Assembly (NCBI GenBank): GCA_011009095.1
Contig: VTPC01004674.1
Location: 78,483 to 142,482 of the forward strand
DNA length: 64,000 bases
Direction: 5' to 3'
DNA from: Ignelater luminosus
Lineage: Eukaryota > Arthropoda > Insecta > Coleoptera > Elateridae
The stretch's first letter is position 1; the number at the start of each line of letters is the position of its first letter. The notes beneath the pieces are model-generated. The model had not been told where the DNA came from. It saw nothing but the letters and a program-made list of their open reading frames with translations, and ran no database searches. Both the position numbers and the translations under genes were made by a program. Shown here one piece after another: positions 24,725-37,044 of the stretch.

Positions 24725-27598
24725 AGTGATGAAACAAGAAAAGAGCTTTAGCGATCAGCGTAGGGATGGCTAGAATAGGTTGATGCTGAACAAACGATTT
24801 TGAAAAGGTAACCTTGAGGTGCGTGCTAGCAGAAATGAGATTGATCTATTCGTACGAGATGTCTTGGTAAGACCAAATTTCTATACATGCGCAAAATCCT
24901 CCAAAAGGATCGAATCTAGAAAAGCTTGTTAAATAAAGAGTTCTGCATCACCCTAAGCGCACGAATTAATAGTTTGAATGAGTCTGGTCAGCATGATTAA
25001 GACTTGAGACCAAGAATCTCCAAAAGGTGTAACGTATACAACGAGCATGCAAGTTTCTTGCCTTCTAAGGCAACTCCACTTGAGATTCTATTGAGTTTAC
25101 ATCGTTGTGCTATTCTTCCTGTCTTGTCTGTAAGACATGATTAAACAACTGAGAAATTAGTAATACGTTGAAGAAGTAACATTTTGGACGTCGTCCCTTT
25201 AAATAATTTTGTTTCACGAATTAATCAGGTATAAAACGAAAGATGGCATCTATGGCCAAATAGGTCAAAAATGTGATAGACTTTAGGTAGGTCAATGTTT
25301 TGTGCATGCCGTAATTTTATTTCGTTTCTTCTAGTTCCTGTGTTGAAAAAATCCGAAAACTGCGCTGAAAGAAAGTATTGGAATGTCAGGCCTCCAGCGC
25401 CCTACATGCATGGTATTCTTTAGTAAAAATAAATACTAATAAATAAGGAATTTACCAAATGTAATGATCACGTTGACGTTTCGACATCGCTGACTGTCTT
25501 CCATAGACAATTCCTCCTATTTTTCTTCTTTCTTGAGTACATTGAAGCATAATCATCTGTTTTTGGTTTAACAGAACACTCAAAAACTTTCCATTTTGGA
25601 AATTTCAATTCGCTGAAATGGTCTGCTCTTCTTTTGTGGCACATTCCAGATATTCAAGTAGATTATTTTCCTCTTAATTTAGATATCCTATTGTACCAAA
25701 AACACAACATTCTTTTAATAAAATACAAAGTCGATTTTTAATGCAATGGAATTGTAATAAAAAAAAATTCTGAGAACCAAACAAAATTGCATCGAATCTT
25801 ACATTATTACGTTTCTGAGAACTGACGCGTAATATAAGAGTTTTATTAAAATTCAATTCTTTTTTATCAAAGAATTCACGTTCTTTGAGACTCATCAAAT
25901 TGCCCGTAGCTACAATTTCTTAACATCCATAGAAAATCAATATGATATTCCCCATCTCACTGAACCACGACGAAAGAAAAAAAGTTAAATACTTTCGAAA
26001 ATAAACCATGAATATTATTACTATTTGGCCTTCCCGGTAGTACAACGTTAACAAATTAACAAAAGCAATTCGAATCCAATTAAAAGCTGCGGGTGATCCC
26101 AGGCTGTTCAGAAAATCCACCTTTAATCCCGATTCCGTTATTTTCGATGTTACGCCAATGTATTTACTACAAGCTCGTGGTGGGCGAACCGGCCGTTATT
26201 TAATTAGGAAAATAATACGTCAATCGTTGGAAAAAAGTGAAAATAATCAGAAAACCTCCAAACCTTTTAATTTGCTTACAATTTAAAACTTTTTTTTACC
26301 AGTTTGATATTTGGGATTTAAGACTGTTCTAATTTTCACTTTTTTTTGGATTACCAAAAAATCACACTTTCACACAACTATAATCAAATACAGTACCAAA
26401 GTGAACGTTAAGAAATAAATTGTAACTAACTTAAGCTTCTTTAGGTGTTCTAATGTCGTGCACTGACTTTTAAGTAATACTGCACGAAATGACATCAAAT
26501 TGTGCAATCCCAAACATGCTCTAAAATAAATACTATGAAAGTTAAAAAAGCATAATAAGTAAAACGTTAAATACGTCAAAAACGTGAAAACCTTTTACTA
26601 GTCCATCATGCACAAACAATATTTAAATTCTTAAATTTGTTTTTAATATCGTGCAAAAACGATAATTTTTCCCAATCTAAGAAAGAAATCATGCATTTTA
26701 TTAAAAATTACAATAATACATAAAAATTCAGTAGGGGCGTCACCCGTCGCCCCTACAAACACCATATTGGATGTACAAACCACATATTGGGATCGCAAGG
26801 AACATTTCCGATAAAACAAACATCGCTTATTAATTATTTTTATGTAGTAAGATAAAAATTGACACAAGACACACTTTAACGTTTAAGGGACGAGATTTAA
26901 TTCAAGAGATGTAAAGAGAACTTACAACAGCATGACTTGACGAAGTTGCACCTAAAACTGTATTGGAGAAACTGCGAGGTGGTGAAATTGCGCAAAAGCG
27001 AGTATACTCTAACCTTTAACATCCAACCCCCTCCCTCTAGGAATTTCATTGATATTCAACAAAAAAGAGGGGAGAGGGGGAGTCGATTTTAGTTTTGATT
27101 ACGCCATATAACGTAAAAGCCGCTACACCATATTGCATTATTGATGATGACTAATTTGTGAATGCCGACGCAACGAAAATAACGATTTCGATCCCATTTC
27201 TCGTTTGTTTTTGATCAACTGACTTCCATACTGACAACTATTATTTCAATAATCAAATCATTGTCATAAAATTAAAAATTCCATCCTGATTTTATTCTCA
27301 TCTATCGCAACACCTTGTGTTGAAGATAAGATTTTGTTCGTTAACACACAGTTAGTGATAATCTTGTAAACAGAATTTTGATTGAATAATTAAATTAAAA
27401 ACAGAATTATGAATTATCAACATTATTCTTCGAAAAGAAAAATATATTGGTTTACGTAAACGGCAATCAATCTATTTCTGATGACAAAAGTTAGTTGACA
27501 AAAGGGGCGCTTTTTGTATATATCTCCATTCGTAAGAAGCGTTTGCTGCTTGAAACATTAATAGATTCACAAGGCAGACAAAACGCTTTAAATTTATT
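24725..27598. other. Intergenic sequence, no gene recognised
   Basis: Short frames only. One 9-bp perfect hairpin at 26731-26756 is listed separately. Confidence 0.5.
26731..26756. repeat. GC-rich hairpin (9-bp stem)
   Basis: GTAGGGGCG (26731-26739) pairs with CGCCCCTAC (26748-26756) across an 8-nt loop. It stands out in an AT-rich context, but its function is unknown. Confidence 0.6.
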
Positions 27599-27607
27599 CC
27601 GAAACTA

Positions 27608-27899
27608 ACTTACGGGAAGTTAGCCAATAACTTTCCAGCCATAAAAACCAAAATGCGCGAAACAACTTTTATTTAAAATATAGACAGTACATGTCCTGAA
27701 GATTATTATATCAAAAAATTGGGATGATACACAGGTTGTTTTAAGCGAGTGCGTTTACGTCCCTGATGGGGCAGCCATAGCTTTTGTTTCGGCGGTTATA
27801 AAAAAAGTTTAAAAAATTGTATCATCATATTTTAAATAAAAGTTGTTTCGCGCATTTTGGTTTTTATGGCTGGAAAGTTATGGCTAACTTCCCGTAAGT
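27608..27899. mobile_element. 292-bp MITE with 9-bp target duplication
   Basis: The left arm ACTTACGGGAAGTTAGCC, continuing ACTTTCCAGCCATAAAAACC and CGCGAAACAACTTTTATTTA, is mirrored at the right end up to CCCGTAAGT, giving TIRs of about 70 bp. Both sides are flanked by CCGAAACTA (27599-27607 and 27900-27908), a perfect 9-bp target duplication. Nine-base duplications are typical of Mutator-like elements. Noncoding. The intact duplication suggests recent insertion. Confidence 0.9.
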
Positions 27900-30800
27900 C
27901 CGAAACTAGCCTTCGTGCTTCGTTTTCCATCGACTGTAGTAGTAAACTCTATTGGGTGTGCTACCAGCAGAATATTATTCTGGCCTTCTCGGCTTTAATA
28001 ATAAAATAGGTGCCAACAGTTAATTTGTTTGTTTTATACCTAACTGACGAGGATTTGTTTTGGTGCATCATCTCCATCAACACTGACATTGATGGCCTGT
28101 TGCCATTCATCTTCGCTGACGTTTAGTACGGGCATCCCATTCGACTCTTTTCCGATTTACCGACGATGACTCTCTAAGTGACGTCATATTGGCCGCAATC
28201 GAAGTGACACTCCATCAAGGATCCAGACGAAATTACAGTCAGATTCAATACATCATCGTGGCCTACTATTATCGCTTAACTTATCTAGGTTCCCACTTGT
28301 GACGGGCGTAAGCTCATTACTTGCAATATCATTATTTTATTGTTTTAGCCATTTACCAATACTTTGCCTTTACAAAGCTATTTTCCTAGTTATCCAATAA
28401 TTTTGGAACTCGAAAAGGATTTAAGAGTTTGCATCTAGCCATCTCAAGGGTAGCAATAACAGATTTTCTGGCGCCTGCTACTTACATCTATTATTAAAGT
28501 ACTAATTGAAACAGGAAAAAAAATCGTTACGTTAATTTCCGTTTTTCAATTCTTGTACAGAAACAGGATTGAATATACTTTATCGCCAGACTCTACAAAT
28601 TAAAAAAAAAAGTCTCTACGAAGATTGTTATGGTCACGGGAAAAATTTAGGCAGAACACATTTCTGTAACAAAAGTATACCTTACTGAGAATATAGTAAA
28701 TAATTTTATTATATTTAAAATCTAGGCTTTATTTGGGTGCGTTTTTTCATGTGATGCACCATTGGCGAGTAAAATGAAATTATTTCAAATAAAACATTTA
28801 CTGTTGACGTTTCCCGTTCTTCGGGAATTTGTATCTTGACAATGGTGCATTCATGAGCACATTTATGTATGTATATTTTTTTGAGTAATTATTTTGCGTA
28901 GCAGAAAAGAGCAGAAACGTTACTTAAAGTTTTCTCAAAATAAGTTTGAAGTTATTTCTTCTTTATCAGTTACATTGTTTTATGAACAAGCAATAAAAAA
29001 TTCGTTTAAAAAGTTAATTAAAACACCTTAACAAACAATTTTAAGAATCATAAACAACGTTATTAGAAACTGGAAATTTTTTATTTGATTTCAAAAAAAA
29101 ACAGAAGAAAAAACTAAAAGATAAACAATCTAAAATATTCGTGCAAAATAGATAATGGATTTTATACTTCGCCACTGAATATCTTAATATGCATGTCATA
29201 ATTTCGCTTAAACTAAGAAACAAATGAAAACGAACACAAACAAATTTTCCCTTCTACTACATGTCTGCTAGAAAATGGTCCCATTTAAATCATAGCCTAC
29301 CACATTTATCTTGTCTTCTCTTACTCCTTTTCCAGCTTTCTTCATAGGGCTATGACCCTAAGGGAGTCAGCGCTAGCGGCAGCAATCCACCCCCAAAATT
29401 TATTAGACGCGACATGCCACGGTCGATAAAGGGTTGGTTCGTTTTCAAGGTTGCACGAATTCAAGGTCCTGAAAACTGTTCACCCACCCTCGAGAAGCTT
29501 TTCACGAAATAGAATTTAAACGAAAAATAGAAAAACTTTTAGCGTTTTTACGAATTCAATCATTCATTCATTCACACACTGTCACTTGTTTATTGAAAGT
29601 ACATAATTGCAAACAACTGAACATAAATATGCAATTGTCTTGAGGGTCAACCACTGACCTTATCAATGAAATATCTTTGGTAAAAGTAACCAGAGAGACA
29701 AATATTCAATTCACGTGGCAAATTCTCTTTCCTTTCCAAAAAATTACCAACTTTTTATCACTGCACTAAAATTTTATTTGCTGCTTTTACTACTCGAGAT
29801 TCATACACATGACAACCCATCAATCTTTTTATCTGTTTATGTGTGAAGATGATTTTCACTTACGTTTATAACTGATAAGATTGTATTTTGTATCATTTTT
29901 AGATTTTGTATTATAGGAAATCTCCACTTTCCCATGGAATTCCATTAACGTAAAGAATTTTAATGAAGTTGCTCAAAGTGTATTATAACACAATCAAGTT
30001 GTGGTTATGATAATTTAAAGAAAATTAAATTTTGAACGATTTTTTCTGAATAGTTTTCTATGTGTGACCTTCGAAGATTATTAGACTGTGAACATAATAA
30101 AAGTAATTTTTAAATAAATCTACTGTAAAATTGGTGACGTCCTTGAATTGTTATCATGCGATACTCAAGAGATTTTTAATTAATCTGAAAAAAGTAGTTA
30201 TGTGTGTTGATGAATAGTTCCTGCACACGAGTTGTTAATCGGTACATATTCAGATTAGAAAAAGACACCCATAAGATTTTTGTGTAAAGGCAATCGAATG
30301 CCCAAAAATTTAAAAACATCGTCATAACACTTTTCCATGCCTTGAAATATTCTATATTATGTCCAACGTTATCTTTCTGATAGAATCTGTGCTTATCATT
30401 GGCATATGAACAACAGAAGTTAGTGTGATAAAAGTAGGTACTTGATAAAAAAATGAAACACTTCTCGAAACAATCAACTTATAGAAAATTTGTCAAAAAT
30501 CTTTTGGGTACCTACAGAATATTGTGAAGCTGATTATTAATAAATTAGTTTGTGCCATTCTAATAGAAGTCTGAAGACATCAAAGCTAGTTTTTAAAAGA
30601 TCACAGTTTGGCAGAAACAAGTTACTCTTTCAGCTGTGGACAAGAATATATTTCAATAAAATGGACAACGTATTTTCTGATATTCCTAAATCTACAGAGA
30701 GAATGGGCAAAATTAAACATTAAGCAAAAGAAGTGCAGCAGGTAATGCTAGATACAAGAACAATCTACATAATAGGTACAAGTCCAAAAATGCGTTAGCT

Positions 30801-31339
30801 TAAACAAGATCACACAGTAGCACTTCTAATCTTTCTATATATGACCAGGCATCAGTTTCTAAACCAAATCATGAATACTGTAACGAATACCAAAGCTTCT
30901 TCTCTTAATTAAATTTTTCGCTGAAACAACAAAATTTAGATCAGCTATATCGACGAAATTAAATGGGAAAAAACAGTCTGAAACACACTATAGTTACTAA
31001 CGTCAACGAGTCATTTGTGGGTTCAATGTAAACAAATCTAGGTGATTCCTATAAGACCTTATTGAATTTACGTGCGTATGAAGAAAGACCTTTTGGCTAT
31101 AGCATAGAAATATGTTAAGTCGCCGAAATTATCTAAATTATCAAGTCCGTGTCTTATTTACAAACCAAATCCTCCTGGCTGGAAAATCTGAAGATACCAA
31201 TCTAGAAATCTGACAAACGATCACATCAAAACTTCTTAAATTTTGCATTACGGACACTCCCTATAATCGGACAGATTTTGTAGAACCAAAGTAGTAGTAG
31301 GACATGGTAAATGGTCTCTTTCAACCGGATGCTCCCAAA

Positions 31340-31710
31340 GAACGCAATTTGTAAAGTTACAACTGCTGTAATGTAAGAAAAGAACAGCAAAGCGAAAAGC
31401 AACGTAAGTTCGACTTTACTAATGGTGTTATTGGGAAGGGGAGAAAACTTGAATGATAATGTAAAGCGCGATCCTTCGTGCGTGTTACTCTTCTGCAAGA
31501 ACCGCTATTAAGAAATTTCCAAACAGCTATAAGAGAAGAAAATTCTTCAATACAAGGTAAGCATGAAATCTCATGAGGCGAGGAAGAATTATAAAACAAA
31601 AACGAGCTCAACTTGTAAACATACAACTGCTCTAGTATTAAACAAACAATGCCAAAAAGCAAAGCAATGCTGCAAGTCTGACTTTACCAGCGAAGGTTTA
31701 CGATATTGCT
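31340..31710. repeat. Degenerate direct repeat, about 267-bp spacing
   Basis: TTTGTAAAGTTACAACTGCT, then AGCAAAGCGAAAAGCAACG and GACTTTAC (from about 31348) recurs near 31612 as CTTGTAAACATACAACTGCT, then AGCAAAGCAATGC and GACTTTAC. The matched core is about 90 bp with substitutions and indels. Confidence 0.5.
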
Positions 31711-32822
31711 GCTTGGAATGATGAAGCCCGACAGTGGGCTTTCTATGGTGATCTGGAATGAACACGCGAATCACGACTCGGTATCCGCGCTACTTTTTCT
31801 TAAAGAAAAGAAGACAGAAGACTAAAAGCGCAATTCTTCGCATTAACATTGCGTAATCAAATTGATGGATTAGAACTGAAAAATTATGCAGTATGAGAAG
31901 ATGGCAGCAAATTGTATATGTTTGAAGATAGAGAGGTTATAATTTTTTACGTCAATCAATTACGTAATAATAAATTAAATTTTTCTGGGTGAATGGAATT
32001 TCCCAACCTTTTAGGCTGATCAGACTTGTCAGGCTTTTTTTGGATCTATTGATCTATTGAACAAAATTGAGAAACAGCTCTAGAAGATGAAGACCTACCA
32101 TTCTAGGTGGATTTTTTGAAGATGAATCGAAACGTTCTATTTTCCAAAATAACCATACAAACTACAAGAATTACACGTTTTGATTTATTTTTGAATTACG
32201 TCGACCAAAACACAAAATCGGTCTGCTTAGATTGAAACCAGTAGAAGAAAATTCTATATCTGGTATATTTTTATGCAATCCGTTCATAGCTACAAATTTA
32301 TTAGTTACGATGGTTTTCTTTTAATTATTATACATATGAAAAAGTTATTTCTAAAAGGATAAAATTGCATTTATGGTAGATAATTAACATACCTATATCA
32401 CATTAATAAAAATACAAGAAAAATTAATACGGTACTACTTTACGTAGAAAGCAGGAAAAGATATGTACGACAAAGAAGAAAAGGCTAATTAAAAAACCTT
32501 TCTGTTTAATTAAAGAAGAATATTTTATGTTTAACAACTGTAACGAACTGGGGAAACATAAAGCAAAGTTATATTATAATTAATTTTCCAAACCAGCAAT
32601 GATACAATTATATAATATTTAAGAGTGCAAGCTGTTAAATCTTTTGGTTATATGAATATATTTTCTTCTACGATGGAAAATATCAAGAATATGCAAACTC
32701 AAAGAAAAAGATATGAAATGACACGATTCCGCTTTATATGTATGTAGCACTTCAAAGATGTAACAGCATTTTTATATTTTTATAAACTTACAGATGCCAT
32801 TTTTTCTAAGATGCGCTGTCAC

Positions 32823-32853
<31 letters not shown>
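32823..32853. repeat. (ATT)n microsatellite
   Basis: About ten uninterrupted TTA/ATT triplets followed by a degenerate TATAATTATA tail. Confidence 0.95.
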
Positions 32854-32854
<1 letters not shown>

Positions 32855-34439
32855 ATTATACATGGAGATGTGAACACAGAAACATAGAGAAAACAACTGA
32901 AGGTTTCTTATTCTATTAGTGATTCTTTAAAAAAAAATTCGATTTTATCAGCCTTTTAGCCTAGTCACATAAAAGGGATGCTCGTTTAATATTTCATTTA
33001 TTGATTGTTACACAGAAAATTTATTTCTGACCCCTCTTAACTACCAATTATGAAAAATAACATGACCCTAAATTGAATAAAGATCGACATAATTATACCA
33101 AAAGGAATTGCATTGGGGTAAAATCAACAAGAAATATTGAAGTTTCCTCGTATATCCAATTATATTTCTGAAGACAATCGTCAGATCTGGAATGATTTAT
33201 TGAAGCTATTATAGGAAAAAACAAACAGACAATATTGCCAATTCTCAGATTCTTTCTTAAGAAAATGCCAAATCGGGTTCTTATTCGCTCTTCCAAAAAT
33301 AAACGCGTTTTTAAGTGCAATTAAGAAGAAAAAAATCTAAAAACCTAATTTTCCACCTGAAGTAACATTATAGAAGTAAGATAAGAGGGAATATAATTTT
33401 ATAATTACAGGAAGCAAGCACGTGCCTACAACACACACACGTCCAAATGAGGACGCGGTATAAAATATTCTATATATGGGGCAATAATAACAAAAGATCA
33501 CTTTTTAACATTTCACCAATCATAATGACATTATTATTATTATATATTTTTTCTCTCTTCAGCTGTAAATGGCACAGCCTCGATATTTTCACAATATGTG
33601 AAAGTTAAACTTTTGATTAAAATAAATCATCAATTTTGAGTTATCTTAAAACGAAAAAAATTGACAATTAGTTGAAGGTCACCAGTTTTCTAAGAAATCT
33701 TAAAATTTAGCATGAAATGCAATTAGTTAATTATCAAAAAAATTGATGTCATCCGCATTAAATTAAATTACACCTGAAATTGCAACATGTTAAATTGGCG
33801 TAACAATGAAGATTTACTTTTATAATAAGTTGCAAATTTTTTTCTAGCTAAACAGACGCGTTTTAATTATAAATAATGCACAAATAGCTGAACTAACAAA
33901 ATGGTGTGCATTTACCAAATGTTATTTTTCGTATCTTCAATCAAATTTCTTCTTTGCAATACTATTGTCAACTAACTAGATCTTCAGTACATCAAGCAAA
34001 GAGATCGATTACAGATTTTGATTTTGAAAAACCCTTTCAGATCATTTTTTTGGGTTAGTTCCCAAACGCGTTATTTAACACTGTTTTCTACAGAAATAAA
34101 ACGGGAACTTACAAGCCAACAAAATGTGATCGTTCCTGATTGAGAATTCGCCCGGTTGCTGCAAGCGCAAACAAAAAACACAATCGACGGAAAGCTACGG
34201 CAAACCATTCACTTAAAACCACATCCACTATAGATTAGAATAACAGAAACCCGAAAGCGAAACAAAGTAATCAAAAGCGCAACACATAAACCATCGATTC
34301 CAGACTATTTTAATAGAAGCTAGTACTAACGCAACTGATACCTACATTCAGAAAATGCTTGCGTCTAGAAATTAATATCTACCCAACCCCAACCTCGACC
34401 TCTTCACCAACAAGGAAATCACAATAAAAGCAATGAGCA

Positions 34440-34645
34440 AACCTTTTCCAAGAAAACTGATAAAATAAAAAATCGAGCAAGTGGCACAGTCAAGAAAATA
34501 CTGCATAAAAGCAAGAAGATTATAACGAGAAAAAGAAAGCACTAAAAGGAAAAATTACAAGAGACAAAAAAGAAGCATAGAAAACAGCATGTGAAGAAGT
34601 AGACCAAGATATCTTAGGAAGTTACTACCAGGTATACCACTAGAA
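34440..34645 (+). pseudogene. R1-like LINE fragment, 5' side of hAT insertion
   Basis: The frame near 34540-34637 reads KITRDKKEA (stop in place of Trp) KTACEEVDQDILGSYYQV. This matches the segment just before the reverse transcriptase domain of R1-clade LINEs (W..LC.EVD.DPWG..Y..V). The LINE resumes after the hAT element. It carries many stops and no intact endonuclease was recognised; where it begins upstream is unclear. Confidence 0.6.
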
Positions 34646-36323
34646 CAGTGGTTCTTAACCTTTTAGTGATGAGCGACCATTTGACTAAATTTTTGTCTTG
34701 CCATGGACCACCAACTGTTTGACGGTGATATTAATTATTCTAAGGTTGTTCTATAAATAAAACACGTATAAAATTATTTGAAACCAAGAGTATTACAATA
34801 TTTGCGAAAATTTTACATTAATTATATTATTTTAGAGCGATTTTTGTGACTGCTGACGGTTTACCGATTGCTGAATCCTTGGTTCAGTGCTACTCAAAGC
34901 CAAAAGCATGTCGGCACTGGCATTCAAACGATTTCGATGTTTATTTTTAATTATCAAAAGCGCCGAGAATCCCTGCTCGCATAAGTATGTGGTTGAAAAT
35001 AAAGTAAGATAACGTAAAGCAATTTTTCGAATTTTAGGGAAAGAAATTGCTTTTTGACTCCAAAAATCTTGTCTCGAATGTATCTTTGCAGTTACTATCA
35101 CGCTGTATTTCAAGTAACTCTTCTTGAATTCCATGAGGCACCTCAGGAATGTTGACAATGAAAGGATTACAGATCAGTTTCTGAATACCTTTGTCCTTGC
35201 AATCAGGAAAATAGCGATTGAATTTATTTTTCAAGTTTTGCAAATGAAGTGTAATGTTCTTTGGTATTTCTCCTTTAATCTCAGCACACTGTCCGTTAAT
35301 AATTGGATTAAGCGTATCAAACGCAGAAAAGTTCTTTCTTTTGACTTTGATGATTCATAGGTCGATTTTAGCGATAAACGCACTGATTTCATCTTCAAAT
35401 GCAAATATGTTGCTCGTGCCTTCCAACTTCTTATTTCCTGACCCTTGCAGCTAAAGATTCAATTTATTTAGTTGTGCGAAAAAATCCATTAAATAAGCAA
35501 AATGTATTTGAAATTTGAACTGACAGAACTGATCCAGCAATTCTTTGTTTTCCTTACTAATCGAGAATAATTTTACTTCTTCTCTCAATTCATACAACCT
35601 CGACAGCATATCAGCATATTTCCTTTGGAAAGCCAACGCACTTCGGTGTGAAAAAGCAGCATTTCGTGTTCAGAGCATAATTTTTTGAAGAGACGAGTAT
35701 TAAGTGCGCTCCTTTTAATAAAGTTGACTACTTTTATAGCTGTTTTCATCGTAATAGCAAAGCATTCCGGGAGCGTTTTGGCAGCCAATGCTTGAGGATG
35801 AATAACACAGGGCGTCGTTATTGCAGATGGATTCAGAGTGGGAACCAAGCATGGCAGGAGCACCGTCCGTACAAAACCCAGCAAGCTTTTGCCACATCAG
35901 TCCATTACATCGATAAAGTTTGTTCCTTGCGACGTCGTTTTCAGTTCTTGAGAAAATAGTAACTCCTCTTGAAACGTTTTATTGTCATTCAAAAATCGAA
36001 TAAATACAAGTAGTTGACAACATTGTGAAACGTCGGTAGATTCATCACATTGTAGCGCAAAATAAGGACTACATTATATCTTGTGTCAATAATTTGTTCT
36101 TCAATGTCATTTGACATTTTTTGAATACGCGACTTCACTGTGTCGTTTGATAGCGGAATTTCAAAAATTTTCTTTTGAGCTTCCTTCCGCTACCGGCTCT
36201 TTAACTTTGACGCGTCGTCGACTTGTTGTCATTTATTTAATAATTGTATGATGACTTCGCGGACCACTTTGGGTGCTCTCAGGGACCACCAGTGTTCCGC
36301 GGGCCACCGGTTAAGAACCACTG
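34646..36323 (-). mobile_element. hAT element (1,678 bp) with 8-bp target duplication
   Basis: TIRs CAGTGGTTCTTAACC at 34646 and GGTTAAGAACCACTG to 36323. The target duplication CACTAGAA is perfect (34638-34645 and 36324-36331). It carries a decayed transposase on the minus strand and interrupts an older LINE. TIR sequence, duplication length and protein all agree on hAT. Confidence 0.95.
34832..36240 (-). pseudogene. hAT transposase pseudogene (ZBED5/SCAND3-like family)
   Basis: Reading the minus strand from about 36240: LAGFCTDGAPAMLGSHSE, then in another frame PQALAAKTLPECFAITMKTA, LNTRLFKKLCSEHEMLLFHT, EVRWLSKGNML, and in a third frame YELREEVKLFS, LDQFCQFKFQIHFAYLMDFF. The end is LTLFSTTYLCEQGFSALLII, the hAT C-terminal dimerisation region, and RNRLNASADMLLAL. 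These are motifs of the hAT transposase group that gave rise to vertebrate ZBED5/SCAND3-type genes (family knowledge). Several frameshifts and the missing BED zinc-finger N-terminus mark it as inactive. Confidence 0.9.
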
Positions 36324-36331
36324 CACTAGAA

Positions 36332-37040
36332 GAAGATAAATCGCTGCAAACAATTAATCAACTATTGCCGACGTAACAAACATATAACTGGCCTACATAA
36401 CAAATACAAATAAAAAGATTTTGAAAAAAAGACTGACCGTGCTTTCCGAAAAATATGCTGAAATGGCGTTGAATACTTTGCTGATACAGTGAGTGTTTCC
36501 ACAGAAACGAAAAATAGCACGATTGGTGGTATTAATAGAAAAACCAAGAAAACCTGGAGAGCAAGAGATTAAATATAATAGACCAATATGCCGTATCAAC
36601 ACAATTAGAGCAGTATCTGACCCTATTGATATAGAAGAGAAGAAAGTTTACAAGAACAGGAACACAATAGCTGGCACTTAAAAATAAAATATCTAAGAAG
36701 AATGACAGATAACTACCTTGGAGTGAAGTAAACAGTAGAGTAACCTGTCAGGTTCCCCAAGGCTCAGCCTTGGGGCCTGCGTTATGACATACCATAACTT
36801 CCATTACTGGATTCGCAGATGACACTGCTCTGATAATAAGGCAAAAACTCAAAAAAATACAAACAGCACGGCAATCACGAAGAAACCGAGAAAACCGAAA
36901 TAACGATATTGTATAGGGTGCATAAGTTAAAGGCACTACAAGTAACAATTGACGATACTCTCTTGGTAACCAGAGCTACCGTTAAGTATTTAGGGGTAAC
37001 GCTTGGAATAAACATGCGTTAAGCAGACTGAAGCCAAACA
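36332..37040 (+). pseudogene. R1-like LINE fragment, reverse transcriptase remnant
   Basis: The frame at 36746-36900 reads CQVPQGSALGPAL, stop, then ITGFADDTALIIRQKL. PQGS.LGP and FADD are the B/C palm motifs of non-LTR reverse transcriptase; the gap between them is shortened by deletion. At about 36945-37020 RATVKYLGVTLG matches the thumb-side KYLGV motif. Upstream, 36332-36740 is too decayed to translate. Same orientation as 34440-34645. Confidence 0.8.
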
Positions 37041-37044
37041 TTAA

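Larger units (their letters stand above)
27909..34050. other. Intergenic sequence with scattered repeats, no gene recognised
   Basis: It contains a more GC-rich segment at about 29335-29500 (both strands closed by stops), a degenerate direct repeat near 31340-31710, and an ATT microsatellite. No protein motif was recognised. Confidence 0.5.
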
